Shown one piece after another: positions 35,864 to 45,723 of a stretch of 64,000 nt of DNA (position 1 is the first letter of the stretch; each line of letters starts with the position of its first letter). Made by a program: the position numbers and the translations under genes. The notes under the pieces are model-generated. The model saw only the letters and a program-made list of their open reading frames with translations, was not told the DNA's origin and ran no database searches. This stretch comes from Parabacteroides faecis (GTDB lineage: Bacteria > Bacteroidota > Bacteroidia > Bacteroidales > Tannerellaceae): the NCBI RefSeq assembly GCF_014647375.1, contig NZ_BMPB01000008.1, positions 310,001-374,000 on the forward strand, given 5' to 3'.

Positions 35864-35904
35864 AGGTGTGTCGAAAGGTTTCAACGGACTTTTCGACACC
35901 CCTC
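35864..35904 (-). promoter_or_regulatory. Leader hairpin upstream of the TPR gene
   Basis: GTGTCGAAA (35868..35876) pairs with TTTCGACAC (35891..35899), and after one mismatch the stem continues with GAG/CTC pairs. It lies 25-65 bp upstream of the TPR start codon on its leader. It could be a transcript-stabilising stem or a remnant terminator; there is no convincing U-tract. Confidence 0.4.
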
Positions 35905-36010
35905 CTTGTTCAGCGAACAAAAATAAGCAATTCGGATGAATGTTAAAACGGTTCTTGGTAAAATTATCCTCAACAAATCGTAATCTAGTCAAAAAACATA
36001 AACCGGACAT

Positions 36011-36057
36011 AAAAAAGGTTGCGTTACAAAGTGCAGAACACCTCTAACGCAACCTTT
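36011..36057 (-). terminator. Terminator of the acyl-CoA carboxylase operon
   Basis: A 13-bp stem AAAGGTTGCGTTA (36014..36026) with 36045..36057, an 18-nt loop, and TTTTTT on the minus strand immediately after. It lies 25 bp past the stop of the biotin-carrier gene. Confidence 0.8.
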
Positions 36058-36081
36058 CTCTACATTTATATATAGCCGGTT

Positions 36082-36408
36082 TTACTTCGGCTGTATTTTT
36101 GCCATCAAATGATCTTTTGTGATCTTGTCACCTTCCTTTACGCCCAACTCGGTAATCACCCCGGATACCGGAGCAACGATCCGGTTGTACATCTTCATCG
36201 CCTGATGGATGAGAAGCAACTGGCCGGCTTCAACTTCCTGACCCTGCTCCACATAAATCTTCACGATGGTTCCCGGGAGGTTGGAAATCACATCACCAAC
36301 GAAGGGCTTATGCCACATCTTACGGTTCTTATATTTCTCTGTCAGCAGCGTTTTGTACTTACGGGCGGTAACTACAAAATCTACATATTCATTTTCTTTA
36401 TTTTCCAT
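36082..36408 (-). CDS. Biotin carboxyl carrier protein of an acyl-CoA carboxylase/decarboxylase
   Basis: A 108-aa protein with a biotinyl domain in the second half. The biotin-acceptor lysine is in the HQAMKMYNRI segment (A-M-K-M), preceded by VEQGQEVEAGQ and followed by VSGVITELGVKEGDKI. The first 35 residues form a short docking segment (VVTARKYKTLLTEKY). It carries CO2 between the biotin-carboxylating or decarboxylating partner and the carboxyltransferase encoded 28 bp upstream. Confidence 0.92.
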   Translation of the reverse strand: MENKENEYVDFVVTARKYKTLLTEKYKNRKMWHKPFVGDVISNLPGTIVKIYVEQGQEVEAGQLLLIHQAMKMYNRIVAPVSGVITELGVKEGDKITKDHLMAKIQPK

Positions 36409-36436
36409 ATTTCAAAAAGTATATGTACGGATTTAA

Positions 36437-37984
36437 TTAGAACGGAGGGATTCCGTGCTTTTTGGCCGGTCTGCATTCCTCTTTCAAAACAGAAAGTTTC
36501 AGAGCGTGAAGCAACAGCGCACGTGTTTCTTTCGGCTCGATAACAGAATCAATAAATCCTTTTGAAGCTGCCACATAAGGATTAGCGAACTTCTCGATAT
36601 ACTCTTTTACTTTTTCCTGACGCATTGCATTCTGGTCTTCAGCTTCCATAATTTCCTTACGGAAAATAATGTTTGCTGCACCTTCCGGTCCCATCACGGC
36701 AATCTCCGCACTCGGCCATGCAAACATAAAGTCAGCACCCAGGTGACGTGAGTTCATCGCGATATAACCACCACCGTAAGCCTTACGCAGGATCACAGTA
36801 ATCTTAGGTACAGTTGCTTCAGAATAAGCATACAGAACTTTTGCTCCGTGACGGATCACACCGGCATGTTCCTGGTCTACGCCCGGCAGATAACCCGGCA
36901 TATCTTCCAATGTAATAATAGGAATATTGAATGAATCGCAGAAACGGATGAAACGTGCGGCTTTATCAGCACTATCGCAATCCAGTACGCCTGCCAGTAC
37001 CATCGGTTGGTTAGCTACGAAACCTACTGTTTCACCAGCCATACGACCGAAACCGACCACGATATTGGCGGCCCACAGTTCCTGAACTTCCAGGAAATCG
37101 GAGTCGTCGACGATGCATTTAACGACATCACGTACATCATACGGCTGTTTAGGATCAGCTGGAACAACTTCTTCGATGTTCAACATAGCTGTCGGCTCTT
37201 TCGGTTCAGTAGTCTTGGCACGCTGCTGATTGTTCCAGGGGATAAAGCTTACCAGACGTTTAACCTGTTCGAAACATTCCTGTTCGCTCAATGCATAGAA
37301 GTGAGCGTTACCTGTTGTTTCTGCATGAACACGGGCACCACCCAGATCCTCCATAGAGATATCTTCACCCAAAACAGTTTTGATCACATTCGGACCGGTG
37401 ATAAACATCTTGGAGATGTTTTCTACCACGAATACGAAGTCGGTCAAAGCCGGAGAATAAACTGCACCACCGGCACACGGTCCCAGGATCAATGAGATCT
37501 GAGGGATAACACCTGATGCAATCGTATTTCTATAGAATATTTCTCCATATCCGGCCAAAGCGCCAACACCTTCCTGAATACGTGCACCACCAGAGTCATT
37601 GATACCGATTATCGGGCATTTCATCTTCAGTGCATGATCCATGATCTTTGTGATCTTACGGGCATGTTGCAAACCTAATGAACCACCGGCAACAGTAAAG
37701 TCCTGTGCATAGATACATACCGGAGCACCGAAAATAGTACCCGTACCTGTAACCACACCATCACCCGGAAAGTCTTTCTTATCCATTCCGAAATCACGGC
37801 CATCATGCTTTACAAACAAATCGTACTCATGAAAAGAGTTTTTGTCCAGCAAGGAAAGAATACGATCACGGGCAGTCAGTTTACCCATTGCGATCTGCTT
37901 TTCGATAGCAGCCTCGCCTCCCCCCATCTCTACGACGGCTTTCTTCTCCCTGAGGGCCTGAATGTTTTTACTTAAATCTGTCAT
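36437..37984 (-). CDS. Acyl-CoA carboxyltransferase (PccB/MmdA-type)
   Basis: A 515-aa carboxyltransferase of the propionyl-CoA carboxylase beta / methylmalonyl-CoA decarboxylase alpha group. The N-half shows GKLTARDRILSLLDKNSFHE and the oxyanion-hole region INDSGGARIQEG; the C-half has LEDMPGYLPGVDQEHAGVIR and RKAYGGGYIAM. It would move CO2 between biotin and propionyl/methylmalonyl-CoA in the succinate-propionate pathway. Neither a biotin carboxylase nor the membrane decarboxylase subunits are adjacent, so the direction of the reaction cannot be fixed from this window. Confidence 0.93.
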   Translation of the reverse strand: MTDLSKNIQALREKKAVVEMGGGEAAIEKQIAMGKLTARDRILSLLDKNSFHEYDLFVKHDGRDFGMDKKDFPGDGVVTGTGTIFGAPVCIYAQDFTVAGGSLGLQHARKITKIMDHALKMKCPIIGINDSGGARIQEGVGALAGYGEIFYRNTIASGVIPQISLILGPCAGGAVYSPALTDFVFVVENISKMFITGPNVIKTVLGEDISMEDLGGARVHAETTGNAHFYALSEQECFEQVKRLVSFIPWNNQQRAKTTEPKEPTAMLNIEEVVPADPKQPYDVRDVVKCIVDDSDFLEVQELWAANIVVGFGRMAGETVGFVANQPMVLAGVLDCDSADKAARFIRFCDSFNIPIITLEDMPGYLPGVDQEHAGVIRHGAKVLYAYSEATVPKITVILRKAYGGGYIAMNSRHLGADFMFAWPSAEIAVMGPEGAANIIFRKEIMEAEDQNAMRQEKVKEYIEKFANPYVAASKGFIDSVIEPKETRALLLHALKLSVLKEECRPAKKHGIPPF

Positions 37985-38003
37985 ATTATTTAATAGATTT
38001 TTA

Positions 38004-38561
38004 TTATTTACCGACAGCTTTTGCTCTGTATGAACAACGAGCGGTCCCTTTAATAATACTATTTAGTTTTCCTTTATTCAATTGACGACGGATAGCCGAC
38101 ACATTATCAATGAACACATGACCTTCCAGATGCTCACATTCATGCTGTACAACACGTGCAGCAAAACCATCCACGACTTCATCATGTTCCACCCAATTTT
38201 CATCCATATATTTCACACGGATCTTACTGGCACGGGATACCTTTTCATGTACGCCCGGAAGGCTCAGACAGCCTTCTTCCATAGCTATTTCTTCTTCACT
38301 GCGTTCAACAATGTCCGGATTGATCATTGCACGCTTGAAACCTTTACATTCAGGAAAATCATCTCCCATCACATCTGCATCGATTACGAGCAAACGGATC
38401 GACAGACCAACCTGGGGAGCGGCCAAGCCTACTCCATCGGCATTGTACATCGTGTCGAACATATTTGTTACTAACTGCTTTAATTCCGGATAATCTTTTG
38501 GTACTTCTTCAGCCTCTTTTCTTAATACGGGCTGTCCATATAAATATACTGGTAAAATCAT
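38004..38561 (-). CDS. def: Peptide deformylase
   Basis: A 185-aa metalloenzyme with the three deformylase motifs: [10 protein letters not shown] (about 43-52), EGCLSLPG (with the metal Cys), and [12 protein letters not shown] (H-E-x-x-H). It removes the formyl group from nascent N-termini. It ends 20 bp upstream of the carboxyltransferase gene and begins 4 bp after ruvX, so ruvX-def is a small operon that may read on. Confidence 0.97.
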   Translation of the reverse strand: MILPVYLYGQPVLRKEAEEVPKDYPELKQLVTNMFDTMYNADGVGLAAPQVGLSIRLLVIDADVMGDDFPECKGFKRAMINPDIVERSEEEIAMEEGCLSLPGVHEKVSRASKIRVKYMDENWVEHDEVVDGFAARVVQHECEHLEGHVFIDNVSAIRRQLNKGKLNSIIKGTARCSYRAKAVGK

Positions 38562-38564
38562 AAA

Positions 38565-38987
38565 CTATAACTGATATTTTTTATTTTCCAAATATGATTG
38601 TAGGATAATAACTGCACTGATTTCATCAACAAGACCTTTATCCTGTCTTTTTTTCTTCTTCAGACCTCCATCCAGCATTGCCTTATGTGCCAGGACAGAT
38701 GTAAAACGTTCGTCGTAATACTCAACCGGAACGCCCGGTATTGTCCGTTTCAGATGTGTAACGAAAGCTTCTACATACTTCATATTCTCCGAAGGTTCAT
38801 TATTCATCTGTTTCGGCAAGCCGACCACAAACAAATCAACCGGTTCTTTTGAAACATAAACAGACAACCAGGGGACAAGCTCACCGCTCGGCACTGTCGT
38901 CAACCCATTTGCAATCATTTGCAAGGTGTCTGTAACCGCTAATCCGGTCCGTTTCCGACCATAATCAATTGCTAGTATCCTTCCCAT
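38565..38987 (-). CDS. ruvX: RuvX/YqgF Holliday-junction resolvase-like nuclease
   Basis: A 140-aa RNase H-fold protein. It starts at MGRILAIDYGRKRTGLAVTD (metal Asp in IDYG); FVVGLPKQMNN and YYDERFTSVLAHKAM are the other conserved blocks; the final Asp lies in KGLVDEISAVIIL. I chose the ATG at 38987 because the family begins with this motif; an upstream ATG at 39005 adds six residues. It is implicated in 16S rRNA processing and in DNA repair. Confidence 0.95.
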   Translation of the reverse strand: MGRILAIDYGRKRTGLAVTDTLQMIANGLTTVPSGELVPWLSVYVSKEPVDLFVVGLPKQMNNEPSENMKYVEAFVTHLKRTIPGVPVEYYDERFTSVLAHKAMLDGGLKKKKRQDKGLVDEISAVIILQSYLENKKYQL

Positions 38988-39056
38988 CGGCTGCAAAGAT
39001 AACACAAATATGCATTTATATTACACAAATACGCAAAAAGTGTGCAGCTTATAAGT

Positions 39057-40454
39057 TTAATAGGCATTCTTTTCACCTTTCGACATATTCAAAACCGTCA
39101 CCACAATGATCTTCAGATCCAGGAAAAAGGACCAATTCTCAATGTACCACACATCTCTTTTCACACGACCTTCCATTTGCTCCAGAGTCTTTGTTTCTCC
39201 CCGGTAACCGGTTACTTGCGCCCAGCCTGTAACACCAGGCTTCACCAAATGACGCACCATATATTTATCGATAAGCGCCGAATATTGCTCGGTATGTTTC
39301 AGCATATGAGGACGGGGACCGACTACTGACATGTCTCCTTTCAACACATTGATAAATTGAGGAAATTCATCCAGATTCGTGCGGCGCAGAAAATCTCCGA
39401 TCCTCGTTTTACGGGGATCGTCTTTTACCGCCTGCAATTTATCTGCATCCGAATTAACCCTCATAGTACGGAATTTATAACATTCAAATTCTTGTCCATA
39501 CAAACCGGTTCGTTTTTGTTTAAAAAGGACGGGGCCCGGAGACGTTATTTTTATCAATGTCCCGACAATTACATAAAGTATCGGGTAAATTGTCAAGAGA
39601 ATTCCCAAGGAGAAGACAATATCAAAAGACCTCTTCAACGCCCGATTATAGGCTGCTTGCAACGGTTCACGGCGTACGGCTAATAATGGTATTGACTCCA
39701 TTATTTCCATAACGAGACTCTTCTTGATATTTCGATAGAATTCGGGCACAATATAGAAACGGATCATATGCTTTTCAGCAAAATTCATTATCCGCAATAT
39801 CTTCTCATCCTGTGTTCCCGGCAATGTACAATATATTTCATCGATATCGTTAGCTTCCACATACTCCTCCACTTCATGCGTCATACCCAAATAATTCGGC
39901 AACACACTCTGCAAAGACAAATTATCATCAAAAAATCCCATGATACTGAAACCATAGGAAAGATCATTTTTCATGACCCGATATAACTCCATCCCATTTT
40001 TACCGGCTCCTACAATAATAATTCTTTTGAAATTATGGCCTTTTCTACGATACATCTTCAACGTGACACGAACAAAAACACGCCAAAGAGCAAAAATGAC
40101 AACCGTTATTATATAATAAATCAACAGAAATGTAGCCAAAGCGTCACCTATATTCAGAAATATGAGGCAGGTTGCAAACAGAAATACTAATATAGAAACT
40201 AAAGCAAAAGCACGCTGAACAATTTTATCAATAAAGACTACAGCCACATGCAATTGCATGGGGACAAAATATAAAGCAAAGAAGTAACAAAAATTTAATA
40301 AGAGAACAACCTCTCTTAAGCTATTAGATAGTGCCTTTGTATAAAAATCCCCTAATCCATAAAAAACAGCAAAGAACAACAGATTTAATACTAACAAATC
40401 TCCTATTCCTATCAGCCACTGGATAAGGTAACCATGTTTCTTGTCGAATTCCAT
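39057..40454 (-). CDS. WbaP/WcaJ-type undecaprenyl-phosphate sugar phosphotransferase
   Basis: A 465-aa polytopic phosphoglycosyltransferase: four to five N-terminal TM segments (to about residue 125), a CoA-binding-like domain (about 140-240, GKNGMELYRVMKND), one further TM near residue 280, and the catalytic domain with FKQKRTGLYGQEFECYKFRTM, TNLDEFPQFINVLKGD and GVTGWAQVTGYRG. It attaches the first sugar phosphate, often glucose or galactose, to undecaprenyl phosphate. It is separate from the capsule operon and probably belongs to another exopolysaccharide or glycosylation pathway fed by the GDP-fucose genes near 42-45 kb. Second initiating enzyme in this window. Confidence 0.9.
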   Translation of the reverse strand: MEFDKKHGYLIQWLIGIGDLLVLNLLFFAVFYGLGDFYTKALSNSLREVVLLLNFCYFFALYFVPMQLHVAVVFIDKIVQRAFALVSILVFLFATCLIFLNIGDALATFLLIYYIITVVIFALWRVFVRVTLKMYRRKGHNFKRIIIVGAGKNGMELYRVMKNDLSYGFSIMGFFDDNLSLQSVLPNYLGMTHEVEEYVEANDIDEIYCTLPGTQDEKILRIMNFAEKHMIRFYIVPEFYRNIKKSLVMEIMESIPLLAVRREPLQAAYNRALKRSFDIVFSLGILLTIYPILYVIVGTLIKITSPGPVLFKQKRTGLYGQEFECYKFRTMRVNSDADKLQAVKDDPRKTRIGDFLRRTNLDEFPQFINVLKGDMSVVGPRPHMLKHTEQYSALIDKYMVRHLVKPGVTGWAQVTGYRGETKTLEQMEGRVKRDVWYIENWSFFLDLKIIVVTVLNMSKGEKNAY

Positions 40455-40500
40455 AACTGTGTTCTAAAATTCTACAAAAGTAATCAATATTCTGTGCAAA

Positions 40501-40534
40501 AAAAAGGCTGCACAACATAATGTGCAGCCTTTTT
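40501..40534 (-). terminator. Terminator of the OmpA-family gene
   Basis: A 14-bp perfect stem AAAAAGGCTGCACA (40501..40514) with 40521..40534 and a 6-nt loop lies just after the OmpA stop at 40555. On the minus strand the stem runs into T5 followed by further T, a strong intrinsic terminator. The next gene (39057..40454) thus needs its own promoter. Confidence 0.87.
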
Positions 40535-40554
40535 CAGGATATAATCGAAATAAA

Positions 40555-41700
40555 TTATTCGTTAGCAGACATAATAACAACACGGTTCCAGTTGTTTTCG
40601 CTATACGGTTGTTCATCAGAACCTCTCCATTCGATAGAAATCTGATTAGAGTTAACGCCGTATTTTTCGATCAATTCTTTAGCAACGGCTTTAGCACGTT
40701 TTTCAGAAAGACCCATATTATATTTAGATGTACCTGTGTTCTTATCAGCAAAACCAATAACCTTGATAGGTGCATTGTTAGATTTCATGAATTCAGCAGT
40801 ATTGTAAATATTGATCTGCTGGTTCTTGTCAATCTTAGAACTGTTCAAACGGAAGTAAACTACATTGTCTACATAGTTATTTACAACATTAGTTACAACT
40901 TCTTCGCATTCAGGACAAGATTCTGGACGTTTGCTCAATTCATCGTTAGCTGCACGCAGAGAGTTGATCTGATTGTTCAGGTCATTCAACAAAGCGTAAT
41001 CCATCGGTTCCAAAACTTCGAAATCAGTTTTACCCAGTTTGAAAGTCAAACCTGCACTCAACTGTGCGATACCGTCTGTCAAGTGATACATGCTAACACG
41101 GTTGAACTGTTCATTCAACAAAGAACCCTGAACTTCCACGTTCAAATCAACACGTTTGCTCAAACGGAAAGCAGTAAGAATACCGGCATTCAACGTCGGA
41201 GATTCTGTTCTTGCACGGCCTTGATTTTCGAAACGCTGTGCATAACCGAAACCTACCCAAGGAATCAAACGGAATACTCTTTTTTCATTATAAACTCCCC
41301 AGAAATTGGTAACATCCCACAACAAATCTACATGAGCTGCTGCATATTTATTATGCTGCATGAACTCCGCATTGTCGCCTTCAAATCCGTGTAAAATACC
41401 ACCGTTCAACTGAGCACGGAAAGCCAGATACGGATTGAACCACTTACCAAATGAGAACTGCGGAGCAAAATTCAGACGGTTTCCAAAATCTGCTTTATTA
41501 TTTTGGTCACCCAACAACATACTTGCACCACCGGCAACAGAAATAAACCAGTTGTCGCCAGCTTTGTTTTTCTTGAAATTTGTCTTATAACCTTTTTCAG
41601 TACTAAAACCAACTTGTGGTTTAAATTCCTGTGCTGACACAGAGAAAACAAAACCTGACAACAAAGCTAAAAGTAATACTTTAGTCTTCATATTCATCAA
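40555..41700 (-). CDS. OmpA-family outer-membrane porin
   Basis: A 381-aa protein with a signal peptide (LLLALLSGFVFSVSAQE), an N-terminal beta-barrel of about 200 residues (repeated amphipathic strands such as FAPQFSFGKWFNPYLAFRAQ), a short coiled linker (DLNNQINSLRAANDELSKR), and a C-terminal OmpA/peptidoglycan-binding domain (VVYFRLNSSKIDKNQ, VIGFADKNTGTSKYNMGLSEKRA). It anchors the outer membrane to the wall and is probably abundant: it has a strong promoter and a strong terminator. Two extra Met precede MKTK; the third ATG may be the real start. Confidence 0.93.
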   Translation of the reverse strand: MMNMKTKVLLLALLSGFVFSVSAQEFKPQVGFSTEKGYKTNFKKNKAGDNWFISVAGGASMLLGDQNNKADFGNRLNFAPQFSFGKWFNPYLAFRAQLNGGILHGFEGDNAEFMQHNKYAAAHVDLLWDVTNFWGVYNEKRVFRLIPWVGFGYAQRFENQGRARTESPTLNAGILTAFRLSKRVDLNVEVQGSLLNEQFNRVSMYHLTDGIAQLSAGLTFKLGKTDFEVLEPMDYALLNDLNNQINSLRAANDELSKRPESCPECEEVVTNVVNNYVDNVVYFRLNSSKIDKNQQINIYNTAEFMKSNNAPIKVIGFADKNTGTSKYNMGLSEKRAKAVAKELIEKYGVNSNQISIEWRGSDEQPYSENNWNRVVIMSANE

Positions 41701-41748
41701 CTTTTTAATTAAACAATCAATTACCTTAAATAACGCTCAAATTTAGAG

Positions 41749-41779
41749 CAAAATTAACTCTTTTTTTAACTAAAACAAA
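41749..41779 (-). promoter_or_regulatory. Promoter of the OmpA-family gene
   Basis: Minus-strand TTTG (41776..41779), 19-bp spacer, TAATTTTG (41749..41756): a full match to the Bacteroidetes consensus, about 50 bp upstream of the ATG. Confidence 0.8.
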
Positions 41780-41803
41780 TTAAATCTATGTTTTGTTCTT
41801 AAT

Positions 41804-42955
41804 TTATTCAAAATAATTCAGAATTTTATATCCTCCTTCTCGCAGGTAGGACTCTTTTTTCATCAGTTTTATATCATTCTGCATCATATCCTGAATAAGA
41901 GCATCAAGGGTGTATTTGGGTTCCCATCCCAAACGGGTACGGGCCTTTGTAGCATCCCCAATAAGCAAATCCACCTCGGTCGGACGGAAGTATTGAGGAT
42001 CGATTCCCACAACTTCCTCACCTATCCGTTCTTTAAAACGTTCGAGATAAGCCTCACCTACTTTCTCTATAAACATTTTTTCGTCAATATAGTTTAATAC
42101 TGCGACCTCATTAACATTTTCTCCTTTGAAAATAATTTCTACACCTATTTCATTAAAGGCTTTACGGATAAAATCACGAATAGTCGTCGTTATTCCGGTA
42201 GCTATTACATAATCAGACGGTTCATCCTGCTGAAGAATGGCATACATCGCACGAACATAATCCTTAGCATGCCCCCAGTCTCGTTTGGAAGATAAATTTC
42301 CCATATAAACTTTTTCCTGCATACCCAAAGCGATACGCGAAACAGCACGAGTCACTTTACGGGTAACAAAAGTTTCCCCGCGAAGCGGAGATTCATGGTT
42401 AAACAAAATCCCGTTGGACGCATGCATCTTATAGGCTTCCCGGTAATTGACCGTAATCCAGTAACCATACAATTTAGCTACTGCATAAGGACTTCTGGGA
42501 TAAAAAGGAGTTGTTTCTTTCTGAGGCACTTCCTGAACCAATCCGTACAATTCGGATGTTGAAGCCTGATAAATACGGGTTTTAGGGATCAGGTTCAAGA
42601 GCCGTACGGCTTCCAGGATACGCAAAACCCCGAGCCCATCGGCATTAGCAGTATATTCCGGTGTATCAAAACTAACTTTCACATGGCTCATAGCCGCCAG
42701 ATTATATATTTCATCAGGTTGTACCTCACCTATTATACGAGTCAGATTCAGGCTATCGGTCAGATCACCATAATGGAGAATCAGATTCCGGTTCTCTACA
42801 TGAGGATCCTGATACAGATGGTCGATACGATCCGTATTAAACATAGAGGAACGACGTTTGATGCCATGTACTGTATATCCTTTTTTGACAAGATATTCCG
42901 CCAAATAAGCTCCATCCTGCCCCGTTATGCCTGTTATTAAAGCAACTTTACTCAT
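41804..42955 (-). CDS. gmd: GDP-mannose 4,6-dehydratase
   Basis: A 383-aa SDR with the Gmd signature start [54 protein letters not shown] and the Y-x3-K in [12 protein letters not shown]. It converts GDP-mannose to GDP-4-keto-6-deoxymannose, the substrate of the fucose synthase encoded upstream with a 13-bp gap. The product, GDP-L-fucose, is used in capsule and in protein O-glycosylation in Bacteroides. Confidence 0.97.
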   Translation of the reverse strand: MSKVALITGITGQDGAYLAEYLVKKGYTVHGIKRRSSMFNTDRIDHLYQDPHVENRNLILHYGDLTDSLNLTRIIGEVQPDEIYNLAAMSHVKVSFDTPEYTANADGLGVLRILEAVRLLNLIPKTRIYQASTSELYGLVQEVPQKETTPFYPRSPYAVAKLYGYWITVNYREAYKMHASNGILFNHESPLRGETFVTRKVTRAVSRIALGMQEKVYMGNLSSKRDWGHAKDYVRAMYAILQQDEPSDYVIATGITTTIRDFIRKAFNEIGVEIIFKGENVNEVAVLNYIDEKMFIEKVGEAYLERFKERIGEEVVGIDPQYFRPTEVDLLIGDATKARTRLGWEPKYTLDALIQDMMQNDIKLMKKESYLREGGYKILNYFE

Positions 42956-42968
42956 TATACTAAGTTTA

Positions 42969-44042
42969 TTATTGTTTGTTTAAATACCAATTATATAAAA
43001 TTTCCACACCATCGGCTATCTCTATTTGATGATGCCATCCCAAAGCATGCAGTTTACTTACATCTGTCAATTTTCGCAATGTTCCGTCGGGTTTGGATGC
43101 GTCAAAAGCGAGTTCACCCTGAAAACCGATCTTATCCTGAATCAGTTTTGCAACTTCCTTGATGGATAATTCTTTACCCGTACCTATATTTATATGGGTA
43201 TTGCGCACTTCATTGCCTTCCGGACGCACATCAGAAAAATTAATATGTTCCATAATGTATACTGAAGCATCGGCCATTTCTTCGCTCCACAAGAATTCAC
43301 GAAGCGGCTTCCCTGTTCCCCAAAGTTGTACTTTTCCTTGAAAAATACCATATTTCCCAAGAACAGCCAGAATATCCTTCTCCGGAGCATCACCCGAGAT
43401 TCCTTCTACCGGACGCGCATTCAAATCCTTTCGCAAAGCATCCCAATTATTTGAATGAAGACATTTGGCTAGATGAATTTTGCGAATCATAGCCGGAAGT
43501 ACATGAGAAGTTTCCAGATTGAAATTATCGTTCGGACCATACAGGTTGGTTGGCATCACGGCAATATAATTCGTGCCATATTGCAGATTATAACTTTCGC
43601 ACATCTTTATACCTGCAATCTTTGCTATGGCATAAGGTTCGTTGGTATATTCCAGCGGAGAGGTCAGCAAACAATCCTCAGGCATCGGCTGCGGAGCTTC
43701 GCGAGGATAAATACAAGTACTTCCCAGAAACAGCAATTTCTTTACATTATTAATATAAGAAGCATGGATCACATTATTCTGTATCATCAGATTGATATAA
43801 ATAAAATCTGCACGATACAAGCTATTTGCCATGATTCCTCCCACATGGGCGGCCGACAAGAATACATATTCCGGTTTCTCGGTTGCAAAGAACTCATTCA
43901 CCGCACACTGGTCTGTCAAATCCAGTTCGGCATGGGTACGCAAAATAAAGTTTGTATATCCTTTCTGCTTCAGGTTTTTCAGGATAGCCGATCCAACCAG
44001 CCCCCGATGTCCTGCTACAAATATTTTGCTGTCCTTATTCAT
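42969..44042 (-). CDS. fcl: GDP-L-fucose synthase
   Basis: A 357-aa epimerase/reductase: [17 protein letters not shown] at the N-terminus, [34 protein letters not shown], and the Y-x3-K in [13 protein letters not shown]. It acts on the Gmd product at C3, C5 and C4 to give GDP-L-fucose. The gene start overlaps the stop of rfbA by 4 bp (ATGA). Confidence 0.97.
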   Translation of the reverse strand: MNKDSKIFVAGHRGLVGSAILKNLKQKGYTNFILRTHAELDLTDQCAVNEFFATEKPEYVFLSAAHVGGIMANSLYRADFIYINLMIQNNVIHASYINNVKKLLFLGSTCIYPREAPQPMPEDCLLTSPLEYTNEPYAIAKIAGIKMCESYNLQYGTNYIAVMPTNLYGPNDNFNLETSHVLPAMIRKIHLAKCLHSNNWDALRKDLNARPVEGISGDAPEKDILAVLGKYGIFQGKVQLWGTGKPLREFLWSEEMADASVYIMEHINFSDVRPEGNEVRNTHINIGTGKELSIKEVAKLIQDKIGFQGELAFDASKPDGTLRKLTDVSKLHALGWHHQIEIADGVEILYNWYLNKQ

Positions 44043-44914
44043 TCCTTTACTAATTTCAATAAATACTGACCATATTGATTTTTAATCATTGGAGTGGCCA
44101 CTTCTTTTAGTTTTCCGTCATCTATCCAACCTTTCCGGTAAGCAATTTCTTCCAGGCAGGCCACTTTCAAGCCCTGACGCTTCTCTATCACTTCCACAAA
44201 GGTCGAAGCTTCCGACAAAGAATCGTGTGTACCGGTGTCGAGCCAGGCAAAACCACGTCCTAACAACTGGACTTTCAGTTCCCCGTCTTTAAGGAACTCC
44301 TGATTCACAGTCGTGATCTCCAATTCTCCGCGTGCCGAGGGCTTAATCTGCGTTGCCACCTCAACCACTTTATTCGGATAAAAATAGAGTCCGACAACAG
44401 CATAATTCGACTTAGGAGACTGAGGTTTTTCTTCAATACTCAGCACATTCCCTTCTTTATCGAATTCGGCTACACCATAGCGTTCCGGATCGTTGACGTA
44501 GTAACCGAACACAGTTGCTTTTTGTTCGTTCTCCACATTGTTAACGGCCTCTTTTAACATAGCCGTAAAACTTTGTCCATAAAAGATATTGTCGCCCAAC
44601 ACCAGGCAAACCGAATCATTTCCAATAAATTTATTCCCTATAATAAAAGCTTGTGCCAGCCCGTCGGGTGAGGGTTGTTCGGCATACTCGAAATGCACAC
44701 CATAATCCGAACCGTCCCCCAGCAGTCGACGGAATCCCGGCAGATCCTGCGGGGTCGAAATAATCAATATCTCCCGTATCCCGGCCAACATCAGGACAGA
44801 GATAGGGTAATAGATCATCGGTTTGTCATAAATCGGCAATAATTGCTTAGATACACCTTTTGTAATCGGATACAAACGGGTTCCGGAACCTCCGGCCAAT
44901 ACAATTCCTTTCAT
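44039..44914 (-). CDS. rfbA: Glucose-1-phosphate thymidylyltransferase
   Basis: A 291-aa RmlA nucleotidyltransferase with [20 protein letters not shown] (nucleotide loop), [22 protein letters not shown] and the [15 protein letters not shown] block. It makes dTDP-glucose, the precursor of dTDP-rhamnose and related sugars. No rfbB, rfbC or rfbD accompanies it here, which is unusual; instead it heads the GDP-fucose operon. A TACATTTG element at 44949..44956 on the minus strand is a likely -7 box, lacking a clear -33. Confidence 0.96.
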   Translation of the reverse strand: MKGIVLAGGSGTRLYPITKGVSKQLLPIYDKPMIYYPISVLMLAGIREILIISTPQDLPGFRRLLGDGSDYGVHFEYAEQPSPDGLAQAFIIGNKFIGNDSVCLVLGDNIFYGQSFTAMLKEAVNNVENEQKATVFGYYVNDPERYGVAEFDKEGNVLSIEEKPQSPKSNYAVVGLYFYPNKVVEVATQIKPSARGELEITTVNQEFLKDGELKVQLLGRGFAWLDTGTHDSLSEASTFVEVIEKRQGLKVACLEEIAYRKGWIDDGKLKEVATPMIKNQYGQYLLKLVKE

Positions 44915-45125
44915 TAGGTTCAGACTTTTTAATTATTAAAATAGAGTACAAATGTATACAAAATATTCGATTTGTCCTTATTCGACAAAGACCTCTTTCC
45001 GATGTGTTTAAAGGGAAGAAGACAATTTAAGAGAGAACTGACCATAATGTATATAAAAGAAGATTTTTACAACCTTTCATTCCTGCCTTTTGTTACAGTA
45101 GAAATAATTTTAATAACAAATTGAT

Positions 45126-45698
45126 ATGAACACATTTGACGAAAGAATTAGTTCCGCCGTAAAAAACTGGTGGGTTTCACTTCTACTGGGATTATTATAT
45201 ATCCTGATTGCAATATGCCTGATGTTCACGCCGATGGCTAGTTACGTTGCATTAAGTATTTTATTCAGCGTTGCCATGTTTGTGAGCGGAACACTTGAAA
45301 TCCTTTTTGCCGTATCCAACCGGAAACATATTTCCAGCTGGGGCTGGTATCTGGCCGGTGGTATCATCGACCTCATACTGGGTATTTACCTGATGGCAAG
45401 CCCTGGGCTGAGCATGACCGTCCTTCCGTTTATCCTCGCATTCTGGTTAATGTTCAGAGGTTTCTCTTCTACAGGTTATGCAATGGATCTGAAACGGTTC
45501 GGAACCGGAAACTGGGGTTGGTATATGGCTTTCGGAATTCTGGCTATTATCTGTAGCATCGCCATTATCTGGCAGCCGGGATTAGGAGTCTTTACACTCG
45601 TTTATATGATCGCTTACGCGCTGCTTATCATCGGTATCTTCCGCGTAATGCTTTCTTTTGAACTGAGAAGCCTGCATAAGAAAAACGAAAAAGAATAA
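45126..45698 (+). CDS. HdeD-like DUF308 membrane protein
   Basis: A 190-aa protein with six hydrophobic segments arranged in three similar hairpins (for example SLLLGLLYILIAICLMFTP, GGIIDLILGIYLMASPGLS, FGILAIICSIAIIWQPGLG). The repeated G-x-L-x-L-G-I-x-L pattern with a following Pro/Gly is typical of the HdeD/DUF308 family. In enterobacteria HdeD is linked to acid resistance; the role here is unknown. Single gene on the plus strand, divergent from the rfbA-fcl-gmd operon. Confidence 0.87.
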   Translation: MNTFDERISSAVKNWWVSLLLGLLYILIAICLMFTPMASYVALSILFSVAMFVSGTLEILFAVSNRKHISSWGWYLAGGIIDLILGIYLMASPGLSMTVLPFILAFWLMFRGFSSTGYAMDLKRFGTGNWGWYMAFGILAIICSIAIIWQPGLGVFTLVYMIAYALLIIGIFRVMLSFELRSLHKKNEKE

Positions 45699-45723
45699 TT
45701 TCATCATTTCCCCAGGAGGACAC

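Noticed and set aside
40522-41394. Plus-strand open frame opposite the OmpA gene (290 codons)
   Set aside because: Antisense shadow of a strongly conserved coding region that has its own promoter and terminator on the minus strand; composition (Phe, Ile, Cys, Gln) is typical of such shadows.
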